Assembly: GCA_964529175.1 (NCBI GenBank)
Contig: CAZGVO010000013.1
Span: 40,886-104,885 of the forward strand
Direction of reading: 5' to 3'
DNA length: 64,000 nucleotides
DNA from: JAAFJM01 sp964529175
Lineage (GTDB): Bacteria > Bacteroidota > Bacteroidia > UKL13-3
Shown: positions 1-8,896 of the stretch, one piece after another
Layout: each line of letters starts with the position of its first letter
Position numbering within the stretch: the first letter of the stretch is position 1
Notes under the pieces: model-generated
What the model saw: the letters and a program-made list of their open reading frames with translations, nothing else
What the model was told of the DNA's origin: nothing
Databases searched by the model: none
Translations under genes and position numbers: made by a program

Positions 1-570
1 TACATTACAAATGGTTTCTTGTTCCATTTTCCAGTCAATGGTTTCGGGCCTGTAAATTCCTTTTAAGTGCGATTTTGGAATAATTTTTAAAGCACCATTT
101 TTTTCGTTGGCATCATCTAAATGAATCCTAATGGTATAAATATTTTGCAATATATTTAGTGGTGGTTGCACTGCATATTGGCCTTGTTTGGTGGTCCATG
201 GTCCAAAGCCTGCTATGTCTTCTTTTTCCTTTACCGATATGGTTAAATCTTGGTGGTAGGCCACAAACCAATTAGAAACCTCGGGTTTATCAAAATAAAT
301 AGATTTTACTACAAAATAATCGCTACCAAACATACTGTTAATCAACGATTTGAAATTAAGGTTAAGCACCAATTCTTGTGCAAAAGGAACCTCATTTAAA
401 AATTGCCTAATAGCAAATAAATCAGCTGTTTTTCTAAAAGTAGGTTTGTCAGTATCAGTTTCCTCTATGGCTTCAATGATGGCCGCTATTTCCTTGTTAG
501 AGTATATGTTTTCAATAATAGAAAAACCATTATTATCAAGTCGTGCTTTGTGGTTTAATAAGGTAGGCAT
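1..570 (-). CDS. Phytanoyl-CoA dioxygenase (PhyH) family protein, 3' part cut by window edge
   Basis: The 190 visible codons run from an ATG at 570 down to base 1, so the C-terminus lies outside the window. The segment YHQDLTI supplies the HxD iron-binding pair of the 2-oxoglutarate/Fe(II) dioxygenase fold, followed by GFGPWTTKQG and TIRIHLDDANEKNGALKIIPKSH, which is the usual PhyH pattern of a second strand and the 'NGAL..IPGSH' signature. The distal iron histidine and the Arg that holds 2-oxoglutarate would be in the missing part. Substrate cannot be inferred; bacterial members act on small molecules or secondary metabolites. Family assignment is firm, function open. Confidence 0.8.
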   Translation of the reverse strand, partial: MPTLLNHKARLDNNGFSIIENIYSNKEIAAIIEAIEETDTDKPTFRKTADLFAIRQFLNEVPFAQELVLNLNFKSLINSMFGSDYFVVKSIYFDKPEVSNWFVAYHQDLTISVKEKEDIAGFGPWTTKQGQYAVQPPLNILQNIYTIRIHLDDANEKNGALKIIPKSHLKGIYRPETIDWKMEQETICNV

Positions 571-617
571 AGGCTGGTAAGCTTAGTATTGATTTTTAAA
601 ATAGGCTGCTGAAAAAA

Positions 618-1304
618 TTAGTTATACTTTTCAAAAATGCCTTTGTCAAACAATGTCCAAATGCAAGCTTTAACTTGAGCAGATTTTAAGGCTTGGTTGG
701 CCCAAGTATTACAAGTATAAAATAGGCTGTAAGTTCCTTTGGCATTGTAAAACAAATCGTTATAACCATAACTAGCACCTTTAATTAATACTGGTAAATT
801 GTTTTGTTTTTCAAAACTGTTGTCTATAAAATCAATAAGCTTAGTATAATTTTCCTTCGATATACAAATTTTTTTGCAATGCGCATCTTCATTCATGCTT
901 GCGTAAAAACTTACATGCATGGCAGTGCTGCTTAAAAAAAATAGGGCATTAAATGCTGTTTTAAATTTTAGGTCGTCCCAACTTGGTGTTTCAATGTAAA
1001 ATCCTTTATCGCCCCAACCAAACGAAACATATTGGTAATTGGTGTTTTGTAGTTTGGTATCGGCTGGATTTACAAATATGCTCCAATTTTTCAGGTTGTT
1101 TTGTATAGGTAAAACCAAATCGGTATGTACACCATTGGTCGAAATATAAATTTCTACCCCATCGGTATTACATTCTTTAAACTCAGTATTTACGGGTATA
1201 TAGGCAATTATATATGCTGCAAAAGCATAAGTTGCCAATAACAAAATGGTTAATGCTATTGATATTATTGTTTTCTTTATAAATGTAATCCAACTAATGA
1301 CCAT
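618..1304 (-). CDS. TIGR02117/DUF2459 family membrane-anchored protein
   Basis: A 228-residue protein with one N-terminal membrane segment (about residues 8-32) and an extracytoplasmic domain. Motifs typical of the TIGR02117 (DUF2459) family are visible: STNGVHTDLVLPI near residue 55, FGWGDKGFYIETP near 95, and a C-terminal CNTWANQAL. The conserved His, Cys and Asn-Thr-Trp hint at a papain-like or NlpC-like arrangement, but this is inference; the family has no settled function. It was first noted next to urease genes in some bacteria, and no urease gene is present here. Confidence 0.75.
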   Translation of the reverse strand: MVISWITFIKKTIISIALTILLLATYAFAAYIIAYIPVNTEFKECNTDGVEIYISTNGVHTDLVLPIQNNLKNWSIFVNPADTKLQNTNYQYVSFGWGDKGFYIETPSWDDLKFKTAFNALFFLSSTAMHVSFYASMNEDAHCKKICISKENYTKLIDFIDNSFEKQNNLPVLIKGASYGYNDLFYNAKGTYSLFYTCNTWANQALKSAQVKACIWTLFDKGIFEKYN

Positions 1305-1365
1305 CTTAAAAATAAGTTATTTTAAAGTGGTAACGAAAATGGTGGATTTTTATTTTAATAATTCC

Positions 1366-1728
1366 TTAAATTCTTAAAATTTTTTCCATTTTACGTCCTT
1401 TAGCCAGTTCATCTACCAGTTTATCTAAATACCTAACTTGTTGGGTAAGTTTATTGGTAATTTCTTCTACTCGGTAGCCACAAATTGCTCCAGTTATCAG
1501 CGTGGCATTGGCATTTAAGTTAGCCTGCTCAAAAAAAGTTTCAAAGGTTACTTTTTCGGTAATCAGCTCTTGTAGTTTTTGTTCGTTAAAACCAGTTAAC
1601 CATTCTATTACTTGGTGCAGTTCTGCTTTGGTTCGACCTTTCTTTTCCACTTTTAATACATAATGCGGATAAACCGAAGCAAAGGTCATGGCAGCAATTT
1701 TTTCATCGTGGTGAGCAGTATTGTTCAT
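1366..1728 (-). CDS. DUF2200 family protein
   Basis: A 120-residue soluble protein whose N-terminal half (MTFASVYPHYVLKVEKKGRTKAELHQVIEWLTGF) matches the DUF2200/COG4898 pattern closely: a small helical protein with a conserved VYPHYV segment and a KKGRTK turn. The length is normal for the family and the protein is complete. Function is unknown. It is separated from the YceI gene by 197 bp that contain short AACAAT repeats, so it is probably its own transcription unit. Confidence 0.8.
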   Translation of the reverse strand: MNNTAHHDEKIAAMTFASVYPHYVLKVEKKGRTKAELHQVIEWLTGFNEQKLQELITEKVTFETFFEQANLNANATLITGAICGYRVEEITNKLTQQVRYLDKLVDELAKGRKMEKILRI

Positions 1729-1796
1729 GTTTCAAATAAAATGTTTAATTATGAATTACGGTTGGTAAGCTTGTCGAAGCATGAATGTTGGATTTT

Positions 1797-1847
1797 AACA
1801 ATAAAACAATTTAACAATCCAACAATTCAGCAATATAACAATCTAAC
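1797..1847. repeat. Low-complexity AACAAT-type repeat
   Basis: Seven irregular copies of a (A)ACAA(T/C) word with 1-5 nt spacing fill the intergenic region between the DUF2200 and YceI genes. Similar C/A-rich micro-repeats recur at 28.4 kb and 44.4 kb, always outside genes. Confidence 0.6.
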
Positions 1848-1863
1848 TCCCGATTTATCGGGA
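1848..1863. repeat. Short palindrome TCCCGATTTATCGGGA
   Basis: Perfect 7-bp arms around TT. The same CCCGA...TCGGG theme appears as an 18-bp palindrome at 56609, suggesting a dispersed intergenic element family. Confidence 0.55.
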
Positions 1864-1881
1864 CAACAATCCTTTCATAAA

Positions 1882-1906
1882 AAAAGCAGCCTTTTGAGCT
1901 GCTTTT
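1882..1906 (-). terminator. Rho-independent terminator after the YceI gene
   Basis: Perfect 9-bp arms AAAAGCAGC/GCTGCTTTT around a 7-nt loop, followed by a T-run on the minus strand, 20 bp past the YceI stop codon. It closes the 5.7-1.9 kb minus-strand run. Confidence 0.85.
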
Positions 1907-1925
1907 GTAATATATTGATAATTAA

Positions 1926-2483
1926 TTATTTAGCTGCTTTTGGTGCTAAAATAGCATTTACTGTTACATCTAATTCTTCGGCTATTTTGGTAGCTACTAA
2001 AGATGGTATTTCTATTTTATGGTCAGCATTTTTAACTTTAAAAGTACTATTAACAGTAATTTTTCCATCGGCTACAGTTATAGTTCCAGTAATGGTTCTT
2101 TCTTGTTCTACGCCATGTATGTTTAACTTACCTTTTACTGTTACTTTATAAGTTCCAGCTACTTTTAAGTCTATTTTTTCTTGAATAGTTCCTTTAAAAA
2201 TACTTAATGGAAATTTTTCACTTTCCATGTATTTTTCGTTAAAGTGTTCTTGCATTAACTTATTAGGAAAATTGAACGAAATGTTTTGAATAACAAAGGC
2301 TACTTCTCTGGTTTCTACATTTAATAAAGTAGTAGCAGTGTTCGTTTTTCCATCAATGTTTTCCAAAGGTGTTTTCGAGAAAAAAGCCACTTCGGCATTG
2401 CTAGCTTTGTATAATACTTGGGCACTTAAGTTAGTTAATGCTAATGCCGAAATTGTTGCTAAGGTTAAAAATATTTTTTTCAT
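1926..2483 (-). CDS. YceI family periplasmic protein
   Basis: A 185-residue protein with a clear signal peptide (MKKIFLTLATISALALTNLSA, cut before QVLYKA) and a YceI lipocalin-like beta-barrel: the stretch KFPLSIFKGTIQEKIDL, GKLNIHGVEQERTITGT and the C-terminal EIPSLVATKIAEELDV are all family hallmarks. YceI proteins bind polyisoprenoid or amphiphilic ligands in the periplasm. Last gene of a run that also encodes an L,D-transpeptidase, a DUF5777 barrel and haem-motif lipoproteins; only 10 bp separate it from the transpeptidase gene, so co-transcription is likely. In this phylum YceI and DUF5777 genes are often neighbours. Confidence 0.88.
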   Translation of the reverse strand: MKKIFLTLATISALALTNLSAQVLYKASNAEVAFFSKTPLENIDGKTNTATTLLNVETREVAFVIQNISFNFPNKLMQEHFNEKYMESEKFPLSIFKGTIQEKIDLKVAGTYKVTVKGKLNIHGVEQERTITGTITVADGKITVNSTFKVKNADHKIEIPSLVATKIAEELDVTVNAILAPKAAK

Positions 2484-2493
2484 ATAGGTGGTT

Positions 2494-3006
2494 TTAGTGT
2501 TTTATTTCAATAATAGTGCCAATAGGAGTGTGGGCGCTTAATTCGTCTATTTCATCATTGGTTATGGCTATGCAGCCTAAGGTCCAATCAAACAAACGGT
2601 GCAAACCACCAATAAACCCAAATCCATTTTTTAATCCATGAATTTTTATATCGCCACCTGTAGGTTTGTTAAGCTTTTTACAGCGTTCTATATCAAACTT
2701 ATTGGGGTACGAAATACCTAGGTTATTGTGGTAACCACTGTCTTTATTTTTACTGCTTATGGTATAAATTCCTTCTGGTGTTTTTTTATCTCCTTCAAAT
2801 TGTTTGGCATCGTTTCCGCCTCTACCAAAAGCTATTTTGTAAGTTTTTATCAATTTATTGTTCGAAAAAACTTCCATTTTATGGCTCGATTTGGTAACCA
2901 AAATTTTATCAATAACTACGTTATTTGGAATGGGAGTATTTTTATTAATGAATATAAACCCAAAGCATACTAAGGCAATTACTAATATGGAAACAAATTT
3001 AAGCAA
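2494..3006 (-). CDS. L,D-transpeptidase (YkuD/YafK-like)
   Basis: A 170-residue exported enzyme with an N-terminal membrane or signal segment (residues 4-20). The catalytic signature is present: HGLKNGFGFIGG about 17 residues before DWTLGCIAITN, i.e. the His...(S/T)xGC pattern with the nucleophile Cys. The segment YKIAFGRGGNDAKQFEGDKKTPEG is the usual substrate-proximal strand of murein L,D-transpeptidases. Expected to cross-link peptidoglycan or attach proteins to it. Lies 29 bp after the DUF5777 gene and 10 bp before the YceI gene, in an envelope operon. Confidence 0.87.
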   Translation of the reverse strand: MLKFVSILVIALVCFGFIFINKNTPIPNNVVIDKILVTKSSHKMEVFSNNKLIKTYKIAFGRGGNDAKQFEGDKKTPEGIYTISSKNKDSGYHNNLGISYPNKFDIERCKKLNKPTGGDIKIHGLKNGFGFIGGLHRLFDWTLGCIAITNDEIDELSAHTPIGTIIEIKH

Positions 3007-3035
3007 TGTACTATGTGTTGATTATCAGTTTATGG

Positions 3036-3950
3036 TTATTTGTGTTTGGTTTCGTTATCAAACGAAAATGTACGCGATAAGTTAAAGCCTAATCTAACAC
3101 CAAAATCACTCCATTTTCCTGTGGTTTCTGTTACAAAACCTTGCTCATACATATAAGTTGAGTTACTGAACATTAACTGAAACACGTGTCCACCAGTTTC
3201 TATATCAAAACCAATTCCTAAATAATCGTTGTATGCTAATCCACTTTTTGTTGTTAAATCTCTACCATTTAAGCGTGGGTAATATTCAATATTTAAACGA
3301 GTACTACGTGTAATTTTAAAAGAGCCTCCTAATCCTAAAGCATAAATATCGTTAGGTGTTGCTACTTTTTCAACCAAGTTTCTATGAACCACAGTTGGGG
3401 TAATTTGGAGAGAAACTTTATCATTAAACTTACGAGCCAGAATTAATTGATGGCAAAAGCTCAAGCGCGATGTAAAATAATTATTTCTTGTTAAATCAGG
3501 AAAGGTTTTGGTATCAATTCCTACATTTCCATAATAAGAAATAGCAACAGGAAAATTACGTTTTCCACCAGTGGTTTGCTGTGCAATTTTGTACTTTACA
3601 TTTAAGTCGTATATTTTTATTTGTGCACTTCTGCCTACACCAACCATTAATTTGTCGGTTATACCATAATCAAAAGCCAAGCGCACAGTAGCATTATCAA
3701 AACCTAATAAACTGTAATACCAAGCATCGTCTTTTAACTCACCAAAACGGTGCAAAATCAAAAAGTTTAAATGCTTTTTCGAAATATTTTCATTGCTTTG
3801 GCCTGTAATAATTCTAGTACCTTTAAAAGTAGCTAATACGGGCGTTGCTTTTTTATTTTCCGAAACCAATTCATCCAATAAATCATCTTGAGCCCAAGCC
3901 GTATTTATCAATAAAATAAGTGAGCTGAGTAATAATATTTTTTTCATCAT
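3036..3950 (-). CDS. DUF5777 family outer-membrane beta-barrel protein
   Basis: A 304-residue protein with a signal peptide (cut after NTAWA) and alternating strand pattern to the C-terminus. The early motif FKGTRIITGQSNEN, then LHRFGEL and YGITDKLMVGVGRS, are typical of DUF5777, a Bacteroidota-specific barrel family. It starts directly after the stop of the upstream haem-motif lipoprotein gene, so the two are translationally close. Because its neighbours carry CxxCH-type motifs, a role in outer-membrane redox or transport is possible, but nothing in the protein itself shows it. Confidence 0.8.
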   Translation of the reverse strand: MMKKILLLSSLILLINTAWAQDDLLDELVSENKKATPVLATFKGTRIITGQSNENISKKHLNFLILHRFGELKDDAWYYSLLGFDNATVRLAFDYGITDKLMVGVGRSAQIKIYDLNVKYKIAQQTTGGKRNFPVAISYYGNVGIDTKTFPDLTRNNYFTSRLSFCHQLILARKFNDKVSLQITPTVVHRNLVEKVATPNDIYALGLGGSFKITRSTRLNIEYYPRLNGRDLTTKSGLAYNDYLGIGFDIETGGHVFQLMFSNSTYMYEQGFVTETTGKWSDFGVRLGFNLSRTFSFDNETKHK

Positions 3951-4304
3951 TTATTCAGGCGTACCTGCTTTTATCCAATTATCTAATTTTGTTATATTAC
4001 AAGCACTCATTCCAGATGGGCCAGGCATATTTTTTACATCAACTGCTCTAAATTTAACGGAAGTAATACTGGCTTTTAATAAAGTATAAGTACTTAAATC
4101 GGGCGAAATGCCTCCAGGTTCATGGCAACCACTAGTTGAGCAATTTGAATTTATTAAAGTTTTTATACCAGTATTATAAGTTAAGGGTGCGTTGCAATCC
4201 GTATTGTTGGTCGAATTTGGATATAATTCCTCTTCTTTATCGTAATAACATCCAGATAAAACCACAAAACTTAAAAGTATGGTTGCTAAAAGTATTTTTT
4301 TCAT
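3951..4304 (-). CDS. Small lipoprotein with cytochrome-c-like CxxxxCH motif
   Basis: A 117-residue lipoprotein: the signal peptide ends in the lipobox LSGC. One haem-type motif is visible, NCSTSGCHEPGG, which is C-x4-CH rather than the canonical C-x2-CH. The downstream Met-rich patch (NMPGPSGM) could supply the axial methionine. Similar short cytochrome-like lipoproteins with an expanded motif are common in Bacteroidota and align with planctomycete-type cytochrome domains. Zero-gap neighbour of the DUF5777 gene and 3 bp from the next upstream gene. Whether the C-x4-CH site carries covalent haem is unproven. Confidence 0.7.
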   Translation of the reverse strand: MKKILLATILLSFVVLSGCYYDKEEELYPNSTNNTDCNAPLTYNTGIKTLINSNCSTSGCHEPGGISPDLSTYTLLKASITSVKFRAVDVKNMPGPSGMSACNITKLDNWIKAGTPE

Positions 4305-4307
4305 AAT

Positions 4308-4784
4308 TTATTTTATGTCTATTTGATCAATTAATCCACCATGGCAACTTGAGTTGCTGCAACTCATTCCGCCTTTAAATGCTGATAACATGGCTTTTGT
4401 TTTATTGCCATTTTTTATTATAGGATAACAACCCCCATTAAAATTTATAATTTTATTGGTATAAAAATTACCTTTTTTGTCGGAAGTCAAAGTTAATATA
4501 CGAAAACCCTTTCCATTTGGTTCACTCCAAAGTTCTACAGTTACATTATTTGCGGGTGAATTATCATTATACACAGTACCTGCAACATTCCACCAGCCTT
4601 CACTTGCAGCCTCATTACCCGATTTGTTATGACAACTCATACAGTCTTGCCCTGAGTTATGGCTTTCATCATCGCCTGTAGAACTTTCTTTACTGTTTTT
4701 TTGTAGTTCATCATAGTGAGAGCATCCAATAATAAGTAAGCTAAATATGGCTGATAAGCAAACAACTAATTTTGTTTTTTTCAT
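4308..4784 (-). CDS. Lipoprotein with two haem-type motifs
   Basis: A 158-residue lipoprotein (lipobox LIIGCS). It carries a canonical CMSCH near residue 48-52 and a second, expanded CSNSSCH near residue 142-148, with a beta-rich region between them that resembles a carboxypeptidase-regulatory-like fold (AGTVYNDNSPANNVTVELWSE). The three genes 4857-5687, 4308-4784 and 3951-4304 all encode exported proteins with haem motifs, which argues for an extracytoplasmic electron-carrying set together with the DUF5777 barrel. Confidence 0.65.
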   Translation of the reverse strand: MKKTKLVVCLSAIFSLLIIGCSHYDELQKNSKESSTGDDESHNSGQDCMSCHNKSGNEAASEGWWNVAGTVYNDNSPANNVTVELWSEPNGKGFRILTLTSDKKGNFYTNKIINFNGGCYPIIKNGNKTKAMLSAFKGGMSCSNSSCHGGLIDQIDIK

Positions 4785-4856
4785 GTTTTGTGTTTTTTTA
4801 TCTTTTCCAAATTTATAATTTTATTGACTAAGTTGAAATAAAATTTATCAATATGA

Positions 4857-5687
4857 CTACAATATAATTATTTTTTGATAATCATTATAATTATCTGATT
4901 GTATCCTTACAAAATAAATGCCTTTAGGGTATTGTTGTCTAAATTTAAATTGGAGTTGTTGTGAGCCTGAAAGCTGTGTTTTTTCAAGTAAAGTTTCTTG
5001 TGTTTTACCATTTATATCTATCAAGCTTATTTCAAAATAGTTAGTAGAAATGGCATCAAATTGTATTTCAATTTCGTTTTGTGTTGGGTTTGGATAAATG
5101 CTTTTCCAATTAATTAATGCTGTGTTTTTTATGCTGGTGTTTAGCAAAGGAAATATGGTTTTGTTAGTAGTATAAGTTATATCTCCAGTAGCATCTTTAT
5201 CGTTATTGGATGCAATTCCTGCTGTGTAAAAGATTAAGGTATCTAATGTTTCAGGAGCAGTCCATTTAAACAACCAAGTTTTAGAGTTAGTGGCATCAAT
5301 ACTTTTTAACTCATGTGTTACAAAGGTGCCTCGTGCCGAAACTCCTGAATTACTTTCAGAAGTCAAATTGCCAATAGGAGCAAATAAAAATCCTTTCTTT
5401 CTAATATTTAACCCAAACCCAAATCGTGTTCTTGCTGGATAATTGAGGGTAACACTCACATCGTATGTTTTACCCGGTTCGTAATAAGTTGGGTTGCCTG
5501 CAATTGCAATTGCGATTGCACCTTTGTTATCGTTATTGGCTACACCTTGATGGCAGGCTGTGCAGTTTTCGCCAGGGTTTATGCCTGTAACTTCTAAGGC
5601 TCCTGTTGACATAGAATGGATTTTAAAACTCCATACACAAATAAAAAGTAATAAAATACTTAAAGCAGCTAATTTTGTTAAATTCAT
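4857..5687 (-). CDS. T9SS-exported choice-of-anchor-V/Reeler-like protein with CxxCH motif
   Basis: A 276-residue secreted protein. After a signal segment it shows NPGENCTACHQG, a canonical CxxCH site, then a Reeler-like beta domain (YYEPGKTYDVSVTLNYPARTRFGFGLNIR), and ends in a type A T9SS sorting domain (WKSIYPNPTQNEIEIQF ... YPKGIYFVRI). This layout is what databases call 'choice-of-anchor V'. It is the first gene of the minus-strand envelope run. Type A tails direct outer-membrane passage through the type IX system and usually surface anchoring. Confidence 0.78.
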   Translation of the reverse strand: MNLTKLAALSILLLFICVWSFKIHSMSTGALEVTGINPGENCTACHQGVANNDNKGAIAIAIAGNPTYYEPGKTYDVSVTLNYPARTRFGFGLNIRKKGFLFAPIGNLTSESNSGVSARGTFVTHELKSIDATNSKTWLFKWTAPETLDTLIFYTAGIASNNDKDATGDITYTTNKTIFPLLNTSIKNTALINWKSIYPNPTQNEIEIQFDAISTNYFEISLIDINGKTQETLLEKTQLSGSQQLQFKFRQQYPKGIYFVRIQSDNYNDYQKIIIL

Positions 5688-5738
5688 AATGGTTTTATTT
5701 TTTTAACAAAACTAATATTGTAAAAAATAAACCAGTTG

Positions 5739-6581
5739 TCAATTCTTATTCAAATCTTGTATGTTTTGTATGTCTTTTTTAAAACTCATGGGAGAACTGC
5801 CAGTATGCTTTTTAAAAAAATTAGAAAAGTGCGCATAATCGCTAAACCCAAAACCAAAGGCTATTTCTTTTAAATTAGTATCGGTATTAAACAGCAGCCT
5901 TTTTATGTTTGATATAAGCAATTCATTTTGCATTTGTATCATTGTTTTGCCAGTAGCTTTTTTAACTTTTACATTAAAGTTAACGGCTGTCATATTAAAC
6001 ATATCGGCATACTGCTCGTTCGATAAACGTTTTTTGTAATTAAGCTCTAAGCTTTTCCTAACCAAACTCGAAAAGGTGTTTTCAATAACAATTTCAGGCT
6101 TAATAAATGCAATAAGTTTGAGTAAAATGGCTGCGCAAATATTTTGCAAGTAAGCATCGTTTAAGCTTTCGTTTTGAATTTCATTTACAAAAAAGTGAAA
6201 GCTGTTGAAGTGGGCAGCTTCAAGATTAATAATATGCTCTTTATCGAAAAGAGCTCTGTAATTTGATACTTTATCAAAATTACAGAGCTGCTCTATAAAA
6301 ATACTTTGAATGGCTATGGTAAAACCAATGGTTCCTTGCTCGCGTTGAAATTTATGCGAGAAAAAATTGGGGACAATATGAAAAGAATTGGCTTCAATAG
6401 CATGAATTACACCATCTATTTGATGAATGCCCGAACCATTTGTAATTACAAATAATTCATGGTAATCGTGGCAGTGAACTTTTTCTGTTTGGTAAAAATT
6501 TGAATAATCCCATGGTAATATATCTACTAACTTTTCTTTACGACCAATGTTTCGAAAGTTAAAAGTTGGAATATTATTCAT
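5739..6581 (-). CDS. AraC family transcriptional regulator
   Basis: A 280-residue one-component regulator: an N-terminal cupin sensor (VHCHDYHELFVITNGSG ... IVPNFFSHKF) and a C-terminal double helix-turn-helix (residues about 180-275) ending in the AraC signature LKEIAFGFGFSDYAHFSNFFKKHTGSSPMSF. Complete and of normal length. It sits between the envelope operon and lepB, 51 bp upstream of the start of the first envelope gene's stop region, on the same strand; regulation of its neighbours is possible but not shown. Confidence 0.9.
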   Translation of the reverse strand: MNNIPTFNFRNIGRKEKLVDILPWDYSNFYQTEKVHCHDYHELFVITNGSGIHQIDGVIHAIEANSFHIVPNFFSHKFQREQGTIGFTIAIQSIFIEQLCNFDKVSNYRALFDKEHIINLEAAHFNSFHFFVNEIQNESLNDAYLQNICAAILLKLIAFIKPEIVIENTFSSLVRKSLELNYKKRLSNEQYADMFNMTAVNFNVKVKKATGKTMIQMQNELLISNIKRLLFNTDTNLKEIAFGFGFSDYAHFSNFFKKHTGSSPMSFKKDIQNIQDLNKN

Positions 6582-6612
6582 AGCTAACGCATTTTTACAA
6601 AGCTCTGTTCGC

Positions 6613-7965
6613 TTACTTAATCGATTTGAATAAACGTTTCCATCTTACAGCACTGTTACCAGAATCCCAACTCATCCAAACAAATAGGGCTTTACCTACT
6701 ATATGTGTTTCAGGCACAAAACCCCAAAAGCGGCTATCAGCTGAATTATCGCGGTTATCACCCATCATAAAGTAATAATTATACTTAAATTGATAAGATT
6801 TTATAACTTTTCCATCTAACATGGCTTGTCCGTTTTCCCAAGTTAAAGTTGGGTTGTTTTCGTAATGTTTAATGGCAAATTCGTAAATGTCAAAGTTCTT
6901 TTCGTTCATTTCTACTACATCACCTTGTTTAGGAATATAAATAGGGCCAAAATCGTCAATACTCCAGTGGTATTTTTCTTGAAATGCAGTGTAACCATTT
7001 ATAAATACGGTATCGTTTCTTTCAATAGAAACTACACCTGGCGAATTTTTCAACTTTTCTTTAGCAGGATTGGTTAAGTTTATTAACAAATAACCTTTAT
7101 CTGTTGCTCCGCCTTCAGTAATATCGTTGTCTTTAATAAACTTTTCGCTAATGCCTTCGGTGGTTGTAACCTTGTAAAAATGTTGCATCAATGCAGGGTT
7201 ATCAGCAGGTTTATTGTTTACAAATAATTGTTGGTTAACTACTTTTAAACTATCGCCTGCTATGCCTACACAACGCTTAATATAATTTTCTTTTTTATCG
7301 GTAGGTTTATCTATTTCAAACGGATAATTAAATACTACTACATCATTGTTTTTTATACTTGAAAATGCAAATAACCTTGTGTAAGGCATTTTCATCCACT
7401 CTAAGTACGATTGCGTTTGATTGTCGGTAAATGGTAATTTATTGTGCACAAATGGAAAACTCAATGGAGTTTGAGGCAGTCTATTTCCATAACTGTATTT
7501 ACTTACAAAAAGAAAATCACCTACCAATAACGATTTTTCCATGGATGAAGTAGGAATAGTATAAGCTTCCATAAAATAACCACGTATAATAGTGGCAGCT
7601 ATGGTAGCAAAAATCAATGCATCGCTCCATTCGTAAGCAGTTTGAATTTCGTTGGTTTGTTTAAAAACCAATCCTACTATTTTGAAAATAATTATAAAAA
7701 TAGGTGCTAAAATTAAAGCAAAAATACGTGTAAAATAGCCAAATATAATAACAATACCGTAAATACAATTAACTAAAGCTAAGCCAAAAGAAGCACCGGC
7801 AGCCATGTATAATACCATGCATACTATGTTTATTAAAATCCAAATGGTAATAATGGTCCATTGTTTTTTAGTAAACTCTTTAGGGCTTTTATAAAAATAG
7901 TTAAACAACTGTGAGAAAAAATTACCCTTAACAGGTTGGTTGTTTTGTTTAATAGTAGTACTCAT
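6613..7965 (-). CDS. lepB: Signal peptidase I
   Basis: A 450-residue S26 peptidase with two or three N-terminal membrane segments (residues 35-105), longer than enterobacterial LepB in a way usual for this phylum. The catalytic Ser is in TIPTSSMEKSLLVGDF, the general-base Lys in YIKRCVGIAGDSL, and box E is MMGDNRDNSADSRFWGFVP. The middle has an insertion of about 130 residues between boxes D and E, common in Bacteroidota enzymes. Removes signal peptides from exported proteins at the inner membrane. dapB follows upstream on the same strand after 96 bp. Confidence 0.95.
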   Translation of the reverse strand: MSTTIKQNNQPVKGNFFSQLFNYFYKSPKEFTKKQWTIITIWILINIVCMVLYMAAGASFGLALVNCIYGIVIIFGYFTRIFALILAPIFIIIFKIVGLVFKQTNEIQTAYEWSDALIFATIAATIIRGYFMEAYTIPTSSMEKSLLVGDFLFVSKYSYGNRLPQTPLSFPFVHNKLPFTDNQTQSYLEWMKMPYTRLFAFSSIKNNDVVVFNYPFEIDKPTDKKENYIKRCVGIAGDSLKVVNQQLFVNNKPADNPALMQHFYKVTTTEGISEKFIKDNDITEGGATDKGYLLINLTNPAKEKLKNSPGVVSIERNDTVFINGYTAFQEKYHWSIDDFGPIYIPKQGDVVEMNEKNFDIYEFAIKHYENNPTLTWENGQAMLDGKVIKSYQFKYNYYFMMGDNRDNSADSRFWGFVPETHIVGKALFVWMSWDSGNSAVRWKRLFKSIK

Positions 7966-8061
7966 TTAAATTGGGTTATATAATCTGCATATTTATAAAT
8001 ACAAAACCGTATTAATTGCAGATTTTTTTAAAGTGATTATTTTGAATGTAAGCGGTAAATT

Positions 8062-8802
8062 CTAAAATTTTAAAATATCATCTAAGGTGTAAATACCTTT
8101 TTTGCCTACTATCCATTCGGCAGCCATTAAAGCTCCTTTGGCAAAGCCATAACGGCTTTTTGCGCTGTGTTTTATTTCAATAATATCAATTACGTTTTCA
8201 TAACGTACTGTGTGGTCGCCCATTACATCGCCTTCGCGCACACTTTCTATTAATAATTCGTTGGGTTTGGTACTTTGTGCAGGTGTTTGATTATCAAACA
8301 TTAAGCGGTCTTTTATTTTTTCCTTTTTGTCTATTTCATCCATTATTTGTTTAGCCAATGTTAAGGCTGTACCGCTTGGATGATCTTTTTTACCCGTATG
8401 GTGCGATTCGTTAATCATCACATCATAATCTTGGCCTTTCATTATTTCGGCCAAAATTTTATTCACTTTAAAAAATATGTTTACCCCAATACTAAAGTTA
8501 CTGCTGTAAACCATGCTTTGGCCTTCGGCTTCGCATTTTTCTTTTATTACATCAAATTGGTCGTACCAACCTGTAGTACCTACCACTATTGGAACTTTGG
8601 CTTCAAAACATTTTAAAATATTATCAACCGCAGCGGTGGGCATGCTAAAATCTATTGCTACATCTACATTTTGTAAACTAAGAGGTAAAAAATCAAAAGC
8701 ATTGTTTAAATCAACACGATATACAATTTCATGTCCTTTTGCTTCTGCAATTTTTTCAATTGCTTTTCCCATTTTACCATATCCAAGCAGCGCTATTTTC
8801 AT
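8062..8802 (-). CDS. dapB: 4-hydroxy-tetrahydrodipicolinate reductase
   Basis: A 246-residue enzyme of the lysine/diaminopimelate pathway. The N-terminal nucleotide-binding loop is LLGYGKMGKAIE; the catalytic and substrate-binding segment ESHHTGKKDHPSGTA matches the E-(L/S)HHxxKxDAPSGTA signature with Asp-His-Pro instead of the usual Asp-Ala-Pro. Short Bacteroidota-type DapB. Supplies meso-diaminopimelate for peptidoglycan and lysine. Adjacent to lepB, a pairing often seen in this phylum. Confidence 0.95.
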   Translation of the reverse strand: MKIALLGYGKMGKAIEKIAEAKGHEIVYRVDLNNAFDFLPLSLQNVDVAIDFSMPTAAVDNILKCFEAKVPIVVGTTGWYDQFDVIKEKCEAEGQSMVYSSNFSIGVNIFFKVNKILAEIMKGQDYDVMINESHHTGKKDHPSGTALTLAKQIMDEIDKKEKIKDRLMFDNQTPAQSTKPNELLIESVREGDVMGDHTVRYENVIDIIEIKHSAKSRYGFAKGALMAAEWIVGKKGIYTLDDILKF

Positions 8803-8896
8803 AAAATATTTTTTGTTTTGAGGGCCTTAAAATTTCAATGCACAATATAAAACTATAATTGTTAAGTAACAAATTATTTATTTTAAGATACCAACA

